From: Apium graveolens
Lineage: Eukaryota > Streptophyta > Magnoliopsida > Apiales > Apiaceae
Direction: 5' to 3'
Assembly: GCF_009905375.1 (NCBI RefSeq)
Contig: NC_133649.1
Span: 223,469,275-223,533,274 of the forward strand
Length of the DNA: 64,000 nucleotides
A model generated the notes under the pieces. The model saw nothing but the letters and a program-made list of their open reading frames with translations, had not been told where the DNA came from and made no database searches. Positions 24,850-33,721 of the stretch are shown piece by piece. How positions within the stretch are numbered: position 1 is the stretch's first letter; each line of letters begins with the position of its first letter. The translations under genes were made by a program, and so were the position numbers.

Positions 24850-25474
24850 AAATACAAAAGAGTAGTTGATAGTGACTTGACAGTCACATGCATTGGTTGT
24901 ATGCAAATGGAATGTGGCAGCCTGTTTGAAGGTTTTAGAGAACAAATAAGTATTTCCATTTCCATGCTAAACTAAAGATATTCAAAGATGCAGAAAAGAG
25001 AAGTGAAGAAGCATGATATTAGACTAGAACCATTTTGTCTTATTTGTTTGTCTTTTTATCATGTAACTTGGTAATATATATATATATATAAACCAAGTGT
25101 AGCAAGTTGAATAGTAATAAAATATTCAAGTTAGTAAGCAAAAACTAGAGAAATAGAAAAAGCACAATCTGTAAAGAATTTCTTTGTAGTTCTTGTTGTT
25201 CAACTTGTAAGAAGCTGTGTACTATTGGTATCACAAAGTTCTCTACTTAATATATATATATATCTCTGGTGGAAAAGTTCAATCCACCAGAAAGTTTTTA
25301 AATACTTGTATTTAATTGCTTTGTGATTTAATTTCTGTTATATTCTTATTCCGCACCATTGCAAATCAAACACAGTTATTTATTTGTAGAAGAACTGTTC
25401 TTAAAACCAAAAAAAAGCCAAAATTACATTCAACCCCCTTCTATAATTCTTCTTTAAATTGTTTGGGAATAACA

Positions 25475-26400
25475 GATACTACTCATATTGAAGACAGAAA
25501 TTTTCAAGAAATAGAAGCTGATCATTCAATTCATGATGAGAATCCAAATTCTGATGAAGATAAACCTAGTTCAAAAAATTCTACAATCCTGATAACTCTC
25601 ATCTTTCACTAGCTGACAAGAAGACGTTATTGTGCAGTATCAAGATACCAGAAACAAAGAGAGACTCTTATCAAACTATTAAGAAAATCTACAGTGGGAT
25701 ATGTCAAGCAAGAATAACTGGTAAAATAGGTGGTCTGGGTCTACCTAATGATGATACATATCAAGGTGATGCTCTTATTATTAGAGATCATAGAAATTTA
25801 ATAGAGATTAGATAGAATGTGAAGCTTGAAGATCTACATAAAATAATATATGTCCAAATTGTGCTTGACATGTTACATACAAAAAAGCCAAAGGAAAAGA
25901 TCATCTATTTTCTTATTACATGTAAAAGGTTGAGAATCTCTCAAGAGCAAATGCTGGACAAATGATGGAAAGAGTTAGAGTATGTTGTCAGTTTGCTTAT
26001 GTTTAACAACTCTAACACAACTAGATGGTCTGAATTCTAAAAGAATCTGGTATATAGAAAACAAAGAGGGATGCCAAAAAAATCTAAGTACCTTCCAAAG
26101 TACATTACTGAAAATGGCTCAACTGCTGATATGCCTAATGGAGGAGCTTAAAAGTACTTACTTTAATCCTAATGGAAAGAAGATTGGATTTCTTGAGCTT
26201 GATGGCCTATCATTGGGAAGATTAAAGCTTCATGACCTCAGAGCAACTATTTTTCAAAATGATGAATCCACTCAATAGCTGAAGGATATCAAGCAGAGGA
26301 TATATATGTATTTGAACATTGATGAGGAGAATTTTCTCAAATGATTCTTTAATGAAGCTACGGTATATGCCAAAATTCAAGACTGAAGACTAAAGTCTGA
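25475..26400 (+). pseudogene. Element D: aORF, C-terminal part
   Basis: After the solo LTR the reading resumes TTHIEDRNFQEIEADHS, then an acidic linker, then the conserved C-terminal domain: KLEDLHKIIYVQIVLDML near 25820, RKQRGMPKKSKYLPKYI near 26060, FLELDGLSLGRLKLHDL near 26190-26240. The last domain matches element C at 8998-8300. A short tail (LKDIKQRIYMYLN) ends before 26400. Stops at 25610, 25813 and 26276 and several frameshifts are present. A spacer of about 100 bases and a polypurine tract follow. Confidence 0.7.
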
Positions 26401-26495
26401 TGCACTAACTATAAGATTGTATATTTGTTTATATTTCTGCATATAGATAATTTTTGACATCATCAAATAAGAACTTGTACATATTTTTATAATGC

Positions 26496-26511
26496 AAAAA
26501 TTGGGGGAGAT
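26496..26511 (+). other. Polypurine tract of element D
   Basis: AAAAATTGGGGGAGAT lies directly before the LTR start TGTTAG at 26512. It primes plus-strand DNA synthesis in LTR retrotransposons. Confidence 0.8.
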
Positions 26512-27035
26512 TGTTAGATATAATTTGATAATATCAGAAGTTAACCATCAGAGTTTATCACGGAAGATATTAGAGTTTATCATATCAGCATTTGACAGAA
26601 GATGACATCATCAGTGTTTGTTATCAGAGTTTATATCAGTATTTGTTAGAAAGCTGTTTCTCGGGAAGTAATTGATTCTATGATAACTACTATAATTTGT
26701 AGAGATATGTCGGTGTAGGACTTTACCTATTTGTAGCAATCAATAGTTGGATATGTATTAGGTTTCCTTATTAATGTATATCATATCAACTAGACTAATT
26801 ATGTAACTCTGTAGTATATAACCACAGATTAGGTCAACATTTTAAGTGTCGATTATTGATATATCATTTAGTGTAACCTAGCAGCTCTTAAGGATATCTG
26901 TTCATCTTTGGAGAGAATTTTGTAAACAGTTTTTATCCATTAATATAAAGACTATTCTTCATACTTGAGTTTCAATTTCGAATTGATTGTTATATAATAT
27001 ATTCACCCCTCTACATTATTACTTAAGGCCTAACA
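26512..27035 (+). mobile_element. 3' LTR of copia element D
   Basis: The 524-bp unit runs from TGTTAGATATAATTTG to AGGCCTAACA with TGTTAG/CTAACA ends. It follows a polypurine tract and resembles the reverse-oriented LTR of C at 7676-8176. Its first 130 bases hold seven copies of ATCAG-type motifs (ATCAGNRTTT) at 26533, 26547, 26569 (ATTAG), 26584, 26610, 26623 and 26635. E aORF sequence starts immediately after, so D was inserted into E. Confidence 0.8.
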
Positions 27036-28186
27036 TGATTTATAATATTCATTACGGTTTTGGTAGGGTCATATTATGCTTTATTGGGGATAGATTAAAA
27101 GCCGATCCTAATACAGTCCATTATACTAGATTTTGTCAGCTTATATTCAATCATTGTTGTCTCAATATAGAAATTCCCAAAAATCAGCAGATACGTATCT
27201 TTAAATTAATAAGAGAGCATTTTTTGATTTAATTTCCAAGGTTGAAGGGAAGGATGCTCTTCCTGATCTTAAAATACATGTTCAAGCCAGGGACTTGCTA
27301 CTTGAAGGTTTCCTGAGAAAAATGCACAAAACATTGTGCAAGGTGCCAAGCTATAGGCAATTACTGATGGGAACCCCCTATAGTTAACCCAAGCACCACA
27401 ACCCAAACACAAACTCATGTACAATATACCTCATGTGTCTCCCAACAGGAACTTATTGAAAAATCCAAGAATGTAGTAAAGTTTGATATTTCTCAAGCAT
27501 CAGGACTAAGACCTTCTCGAAAACCTACCACCAGATCTTTGGAGGAACAAGGTGGAAGTAATGTACGGGCTTCTAAATTATTTCCAAAACCTTCCACTAC
27601 TCATAAGAGGAAGTTTGTGTCCTACCTGTCAGACTCTGATGACGAGGACAATGCTCATTTATCATCCAAATTCAAGTCCTTAAAGTTTGATATAGCACCA
27701 ATTAGCCATGGATCTACCAAGAAGGCTAAGTTGGTAAATACTAACACTACACAGGGCACAACTAGTTCTTAGAAAAGGCCAAGAAGTGATAAGGGTAAAT
27801 CTACTGATGCTGCTCTTATTGAAATATTCGATTCACATGTCAAGGAAAAGAGAAAGTTAGACATATTGAGGTCACCTTTGAACAGGTGAAAAGAATAATG
27901 AAAGATATTCAGGAAATAAGAAATTTTGATGGTAGGGATCCTAATAGAGGATTACCTTTCTCTTACAAGAAGAAACTGAAAAACAAAAGCCAACAATCAG
28001 CAAAAGAGAGGATTGTTGAATTTCTCTTTGGACCTACCACACAAGAAACTATGTCTCAAAAGGATACAACAGCTACTAACAGTCTTGTCCCACAAGAACC
28101 TTCAGCTCAACGGTTGAAAAAGACATCAATGCTGACTTTGGTATTGTTAAAGGTTTGTTTGAAAACTATAATGTTACAGTAAAGTC
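27036..28186 (+). pseudogene. Element E: aORF fragment, N-terminal to middle part
   Basis: The reading begins IYNIHYGFGRVILCFIGDRL, then RFCQLIFNHC and FKLIREHF (27050-27230). This is a globular N-terminal domain not visible in the D copy. Next come a Thr/Gln-rich linker, then HKRKFVSYLSDSDDEDNAHL (27600-27660) matching D at 21740-21790, and further Lys-rich linkers. Stops at 27230, 27770 and 27886 break it. It is bounded on the left by the D 3' LTR and on the right by the F 5' LTR. The last five bases, AAGTC (28182-28186), should be the target copy of F; its partner lies beyond the window. Confidence 0.7.
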
Positions 28187-28309
28187 TGTTGTGAATATGT
28201 TATGAACTTGATGATTTCATTAACAAAACACCTTAGTAGATTTAACTTAGTGAAAAATTTAGCACTCGAGGTATAAAGAATATAGTCCCGACGGATGACT
28301 CAATATAGT

Positions 28310-28340
28310 CCCGACGGATGATAATTTGTTATCCATCGAG
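28310..28340 (+). repeat. Hairpin in F 5' LTR
   Basis: CCCGACGGATGATA (28310-28323) faces TATCCATCGAG (28330-28340). GAYGGATA-type arms pair with a short AT loop. A comparable hairpin with different arm bases occurs in solo LTR G, while the F 3' LTR lacks this block. Confidence 0.6.
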
Positions 28341-28522
28341 TGAGTAGCTTGTGTAATAATAAGTCATGAAGCACATTTCTGCAAACACCTTTGTTTAGAT
28401 TCTGTAGTAGCATATAAGTCATGTTAACTTTAATTAGATATGCAGAATAGGTTGATTAATTGTACATAAATGATGTTTCGTAATTCTGCATAAAGGAAAT
28501 GAAGTCAAGTGCCAAATAGCTG

Positions 28523-28628
28523 CCCGACGGATGATCAATAAAGCTACTCGACGGATGATCAACAAAGCTACTCGACGGATTATCAATAAGGCAACCCGAC
28601 GGATGATCATGTACCCGACGGATAATCA
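28523..28628 (+). repeat. Five direct copies of CGACGGATRATCA at about 24 bp spacing
   Basis: CGACGG cores start at 28525, 28549, 28573, 28598 and 28616 (spacing 24, 24, 25, 18). The same block recurs in the 3' LTR with cores at 63741, 63765, 63789, 63813 (TGACGG) and 63832. Confidence 0.85.
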
Positions 28629-28851
28629 ATTCAAACATCTATTGACAGTGACAACACAATCACATGCCTTGAGTGTATGCAAAAGGAAGGTGGAAGCCTA
28701 TTCAACTGGCTTTTTGAGAACAAAGAAGCATTGCCATTTCCATGCTATTATGAAGATATTCAAAGATGTTGGAATAGAGTAATGAAGTAGCATAGTATTA
28801 GACTTGATAGGTTTTGTTTTATTATCTTGTCTTATTACTGTGTAATCTTGG

Positions 28852-28862
28852 TGATATATAAA
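28852..28862 (+). promoter_or_regulatory. Probable TATA box of the F LTR promoter
   Basis: GATATATAAAC lies about 400 bases before the LTR end, followed by CAAGAGTAGC. The related LTR G has a TATATATAAACCAAG run at the same place. The transcription start is not determinable by eye. Confidence 0.4.
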
Positions 28863-29009
28863 CCAAGAGTAGCAATTAGAACAACAGGAAGACTAAGCAA
28901 GAAAATTCTCAGAGAAACATTTGTAAGCTGTATCCTTAGCATTTCTCTGTAAGTTTAGTTGTTCTTATTTGTAAGCAGCTGTGAGCTATTCAAGCTTCAC
29001 AAAGTTCTC

Positions 29010-29046
<37 letters not shown>

Positions 29047-29261
29047 GGTGGATACTTTCTAATCCACCAGAAAGTTTTAAAGACTTGTGTTTTTATTACT
29101 TTGTGTTTTGATTCATATTCAACTTGTTATTCCGTACTTTGCAAATCAAAACACTGTCATATATATTTTAAGTTAGAACATTTTATATTTTTGAAAAAGG
29201 TTCAAGAATTCCATTCAACCCCCCTTCTGTAATTCTTGTTGCATTTTTAGGGACTAACAAT

Positions 29262-29273
29262 TGGTATCAGAGC
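29262..29273 (+). other. Primer-binding site of element F (tRNA-iMet type)
   Basis: TGGTATCAGAGC, the standard complement of the 3' end of plant initiator tRNA-Met, starts two bases after the LTR end (29259). Confidence 0.9.
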
Positions 29274-29319
29274 AAGCTCTTAAAGAACAAAGAGTGCAAA
29301 GATCACAACAAATAGCAAG

Positions 29320-31671
29320 ATGAACAAGAAGGATGTTGGAGTCAAGATTCCTTTTCTAGACAAAGATAATTACCATCACTGGAAGGTAAAGATGCATCTT
29401 CACTTACTTTCTCAAGATGAGGCTTATGTAGATTGTATAGAGAGAGGTCCTCATGTACTAATGAGAGCTGCAACTGGAAATGAGGCAGCAGTTCCGAAGC
29501 CAAGGCATGAATGGTCAAATCCTGATATTGAAGAAGTGAATAAAGACAAGAAGGCCATGAATATTCTATTTAATGGAGTTGATGGTGATATGTCTGACAA
29601 CATCATCAATTGTAAAACTGCCTAGGAAGTTTGGGATACAATTCAAATTATCTGTGATGGCACTGAACAAGTTAGAGAAAACAAGATGCATCTACTAATT
29701 AAGCAATATGAGCATTTCCACTTTGAAGAAGGTGAAACTCTCACTGATATCTTTAGTAGATTTCAAAAGCTACTAAATGATCTAAAGCTGTATGGAAGAG
29801 TCTACCAAATCAAAGATTCTAACCTTAAATTTCTGAGATCCCTACCAAAAGAATGGAAACTAATGACAGTCTTCTTGAGAAACTCAAAAGAATACAAGGA
29901 GTTTACACTAGAGAGACTGTATGGCATTCTAAAGACTTATGAGCTTGAAATAGAGCAAGATGAAAGAATGGAAAAAGGGAGAAAGAAAGGAGGTTCCATT
30001 GCACTGGTTGCTGAGTTAGAGAAAGAGAAGGAGATGAAGATAGAAGCTGTTGAGTCTAATTCAAAGGTCTGTGAAAACAAGGGCAAGGGGCTGGTAGCAG
30101 AAAATGAAGATTCTTTGAGCCAAGATGACATGGAGGATATTGATGAACATCTAGAATTTCTTTCCAGAAGATTTTCCAAGCTCAAGTTCAAGAAGAACTT
30201 TGGAGCAGCTAAGCCAAATATAAACATGGTGGATAAATCAAAATTCAAATGTTTCAAATATGGCCTGGCAGGGCACTTTTCCAGTGAGTGTAGAAAGTCA
30301 GATTCCAGCAAGAAAAAGTTTGAGCCTGTGGATTATAAACAGAAATATCATGAGTTGCTCAAACAAAAGGAAAGGGCTTTCATTACACAAGAAAATGACT
30401 GGGCAGCAGATGGTCTGGATGAGGATGAGGATGTCAGCTATGTCAATCTAGCCCTAATGGCCAAGTTTGATGAAACATAGACAAGTTCTTCAAGTAATCA
30501 GGTAATCACCACTAACCTTGCACATTTATCTAAAGCTGAGTGTAATGATACAATAAATGACATGTCTACAGAATTATATCATTTGCGTGTTACACTTAAG
30601 TCTCTTACTAAGGAAAATGCTACAATCAAAGAAAACAATTTGTTTTTAAGTGAGAGAAATAATGTGCTAGAGTCTCAATTTATTGAATTTGAAAAATTGA
30701 GAATTAAGTGTAAAACTGCTAAGGATGAATTAACTGATTCCTTGAAGAAAGAAGAGATCTTGACGAAGTAGCTTGAACGAGAACAGGAGGTGATTAAGGC
30801 ATGGAAAACATCTAGAGATGTTCATGCTCAAATCACCAAAGTTCAAGGTATTGAGTCCTTTTGTGATGCAGCCGGGAAGAAGACTAAGGAGAAGCTGGAA
30901 TCCAATTTGGTTGAAGGATTGCTAACAGATGTGGACTCGACGGATGATGAGAGTAATCCGTCGGCTGTGAGCAAGCCTGTGAGTAAATCCAAACTTGCCA
31001 AGTTAAATGAAAAATATGGATCAGTTTCTAAAAACTTCATTTCAGGAGAATCTAGCCAAGTGAAGAAGGAAAAGAAAGTGAATGTTGGTCATCTGTCTAT
31101 CAAGCAATTGAATGACAGACTAGAAAAGATTGAGGTTAAAACAGAGGCTAAAAGGAAAAATAATAGAAATGGTAAAGTAGGGATTAATAAGCATAACAAC
31201 TACACACCTGATAAGTATGCTCCAAGAAAAATCTGTGTAAAGTGTGGTAGTGTAAATCATCTGTCTGTTAATTGCAAAAATGCCATGCCTACTTCCATAT
31301 CTATGCCACCTCATTTTCCCAACATGAATGTCATGCCTTCTATGCCTATGAATGCTATGTCTACACAGAATATGAATGCATAATTTGCTAACATGCCATT
31401 TGCACCTAATCCTTACTATGCTGCATTTAATATGCCTCAAATGTTATTTAGCATGCCCTAATGGAACAACATGTTTACTAATAGCATGCCATTTCCTGTT
31501 AATCAAAATGTGCATGATAATTATGTTGCAACGAATGGTTTCAAAGGTCCAACTCAAATTACTAAGGATGAATCTGATATCCTAAAGTCAAATGAGATCA
31601 AACCTAAGAAACAGAAAAAGAATGCTAACAAAGAAGGACCCAAGGAAACTTGGGTACCAAAATCAACTTGA
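29320..31671 (+). pseudogene. gag: Element F Gag polyprotein
   Basis: One frame runs from ATG 29320 (MNKKDVGVKIPFLDKDNYHHW, the copia Gag start) to a stop at 31669-31671, about 780 codons. It holds the copia Gag domain (29690-29950, ending LKTYELEIEQDER), a first zinc knuckle CFKYGLAGHFSSEC (about 30250-30291) whose second Cys is Tyr, a coiled-coil-like stretch (30562-30800), a second knuckle CVKCGSVNHLSVNC (about 31234-31275) and a Met/Pro/Asn-rich tail. The frame is kept throughout but is cut by TAG at 29623, 30478 and 30769 and TAA at 31381 and 31459. Each can be explained by one C-to-T change (CAG, CAA or TGG codons). Pol follows in another frame. A motif hairpin lies within it at 30936-30964. 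Confidence 0.88.
30936..30964 (+). repeat. Motif hairpin inside F gag
   Basis: CTCGACGGAT (30936-30945) faces ATCCGTCGG (30956-30964), nine paired positions with a 10-base loop, while also encoding DSTDDESNPSA in the Gag frame. Confidence 0.7.
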
Positions 31672-31685
31672 TTTGATTTTAATGT

Positions 31686-33716
31686 GTGCAGGGAAACAGA
31701 AAGAATCTGTGGTACTTGGATAGTGGCTGTTCAAGACACATGACTGGAGATTCTACCCTGCTCACAGAGTTCAAGGAGAAAGTTGGCCCAAGTATAACTT
31801 TTGGAGATGACAGCAAGGGTTATACTGTGGGATATGGCTTGATTTCAAAGACAATGTTATCATTGAGGAGGTTGCCTTAGTGGATGGTCTCAAGCACAAT
31901 TTGTTGAGTATCATTGCTGTCTGATAAAGGAAATTCAGTAACCTTCAACTCAGAAGCCTGTGTTGTGACAAACAAGAGGAGCAACAAAGTGGTTCTCACT
32001 GGAGTGAGAAAAGGAAATGTATACTTAGCTGACTTGAACTCATCAAATACAGAATCTGTTACTTGTCTTCTCAGTAAAGCAAGTCAAGATGAAAGTTGGC
32101 TATGGCACAAGAAGCTATCTCATCTAAACTTCAAGACCATGAATAAACTTGTAAAGAAAGAACTGGTTAGAGGCATTCCTCAAGTGGAGTTTTCTAAGGA
32201 TGGACTGTGTGATTCTTTCCAAAAGGGAAAGCAAATTAAAGCATCATTCAGAAAGAAGCTTGATTCAACAATTGAAGAACCTTGCAACTGCTACACATGG
32301 ATTTGTTTGGACCAGTCAATGTGTTGTCCATCTCAAGGAAAATATTTTGCCTAGTAATTGTAGATGATTTCTCAAAGTTCTCTTGGACATATTTCCTTAA
32401 GTCCAAAGATGAGGCAAGTCAACAATCATCCTGATTTCAAAGTTAGAAGAATCAGGAGTGACAATGAAACTGAGTTCAAGAATTCTATCATGAGAGTATT
32501 TTGTGAAGAAAATAGGATTTTGCATGAGTTTTAAGTAGCAAGTACTCCACAACAAAATGGAGTAGTAGAAAGAAAAAACAGATCACTTATTGAAGCTATA
32601 AGGACAATGCTTGAAGAGTCTAAGTTACTAAAATATTTCTGGGCTGAAGCTGTAAATACTGCATGCTACACTCAGAATATTTCTCTGGTTAATCAAGAAA
32701 AATGCATGACTCCCTATCAATTGTTCAAGAACAAGAAGCCAACTCTAAATTTTCTTCATGTCTTTCGCTGTAAATGTTATATCTTGAGAAATCAAACTGA
32801 TCAGAATGGGAAGTTTGATGCTAAAGCAGATGAAGGAATTTTTGTTGGATATGTTGTTGGTAAAGCATATAGAGTCTACAATATAAGAACCAACATTGTT
32901 GTGGAATCAATACATGTTGTGTTTGATGATAAAAAGATTAAAGAACTGCAAGATGGAGATTACCATGAGAGCCTTAAATTTGACAATATGGAGATGGTTA
33001 GTGATGACAGTGATGATGAAAGTGATCAAGAAACAGTATCAAAGGATAATGCAGAAAAATCCTCTACCAATGAAGCACAAAATTCAACATCTGTCGAGTT
33101 GCAAAAGGCTTCATCCATCGGGAGATAATCTGCTTTATCCGTCGGGAGACAACTAGCTTCATCCGTGGGTACTCAAAATTCACCATCCGTCGGGTCATCA
33201 AAAGAAGCTGAAAGTCATAATAGATCACTTACAGAAGGTTCCCCTTTCTCAAATCAAATATCCATAAAATCAGGGGGAGTTTCTAACAATCAAAACTCAA
33301 TCACACATCAAGACAACAATGAGGCTTCTTCATCTAGAGCTAATCTACCTCAACAAAGAAAATGGACAAAGGATCACCCCTTTGAGCTCATCATTGGTGA
33401 TGTATCTTCTAGAGTTCAAACAAGGAGAACAACTCAGGAAAATGTCTATATAGCAGTTTCCTCTCTAAGGAAGAACCAAAGAAGGTAGAAGAAGCTTTCT
33501 TGGATCCTGATTGGATTTTAGCTATGCAGGAGGAGCTAAGCCAATTTGAAAGGAATAAGGTATGGAAGCTGGTACCCAAGCCTAAAGGAAAGAATCCAAT
33601 AGACACCAAATGGGTATTCAGAAACAAGATGGATGAAAATGGTATAGTAGTCAGGAACAAAGCTAGATTGGATGCTAAGGGCTACTGTCAACAAGAAGGA
33701 ATAGATTTTGATGAAA
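31686..33716 (+). pseudogene. pol: Element F Pol, first part: protease, integrase, start of RT
   Basis: Domains in copia order are: protease with LDSGCSRHMTGD (about 31713-31750, catalytic Asp kept); pre-integrase domain (WHKKLSHLNFKTMNKL near 32103-32150), where the usual Cys-X-X-Cys reads CDSF; integrase core with MDLFGP (about 32295), RRIRSDNETEFKN (about 32440) and NGVVERKNRSLIEA (about 32560), so D-D-E residues are present; integrase C-terminus; a Ser-rich linker (33000-33480) with five 24-bp repeats; and the start of RT (WKLVPKPKGKNPIDTKWVFRNK, ending GIDFDETF at 33713). Frameshifts near 31845, 31905 and 32300, a small deletion near 32415 and a TAA at 33126 disrupt it. The gypsy array interrupts RT at 33722. 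Confidence 0.9.
33089..33194 (-). repeat. Five 24-bp units carrying the inverse of the LTR motif, in F pol
   Basis: ATCYRTCGRG-type cores start at 33089, 33113, 33137, 33161 and 33185, exactly 24 bases apart. The unit at 33161 reads ATCCGTGGGT but still encodes Val-Gly. In the pol frame they give an 8-residue Ser-Val/Ile-Gly repeat (SSIGR, LSVGRQ, SSVGTQ, PSVGSS). The core is the reverse complement of the CCCGACGGAT units in the LTR at 28523-28628, which are also 24 bases apart. Confidence 0.85.
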
Positions 33717-33721
33717 CTTTT
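33717..33721. repeat. Target-site duplication CTTTT, left copy
   Basis: CTTTT at 33717-33721 is repeated at 56994-56998. The RT reading DETF continues to [10 protein letters not shown] when the intervening 23 kb is skipped. Confidence 0.92.

Larger units (their letters stand above)
24442..25474 (+). mobile_element. Solo LTR G, relative of the element F LTR
   Basis: The 1033-bp unit runs from TGTTAGGAATATG to TTTGGGAATAACA. It shares the overall plan of the F 5' LTR (28187-29259): similar start, a 5' hairpin, five spaced motif copies, an (AT)n tract, an AAACCAAG block after the TATA-like run, CTGGTGGA...TCCACCAGAAAG, and a CAACCCCCTTCT end. Flanks AATAC (24437-24441) and GATAC (25475-25479) fit a 5-bp target copy with one change, and the D aORF reads on across them. 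No internal element sequence is present. Confidence 0.8.
28187..29259 (+). mobile_element. 5' LTR of copia element F (SIRE/Maximus-like)
   Basis: The 1073-bp LTR runs from TGTTGTGAATATG to GGGACTAACA. Its start is repeated at 63513 after a polypurine tract, and an iMet primer site follows two bases after its end. It contains a hairpin (28310-28340), five motif copies (28523-28628), a TATA-like box (about 28854) and an (AT)n microsatellite (29010-29043). F lies inside the aORF of E. The first 490 bases of the 3' LTR are similar, except for a missing block of roughly 130-150 bases. Confidence 0.9.

Noticed and set aside
28523..28628. Regularly spaced 24-bp repeats that might suggest a CRISPR array
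   Set aside because: The units are near-contiguous with no unique spacers of 30 or so bases, lie in a plant LTR and recur in the 3' LTR.
29010..29043. (AT)n tract as a regulatory element
   Set aside because: It is a simple microsatellite; similar tracts occur in LTR G and in the gypsy LTRs without fixed length.
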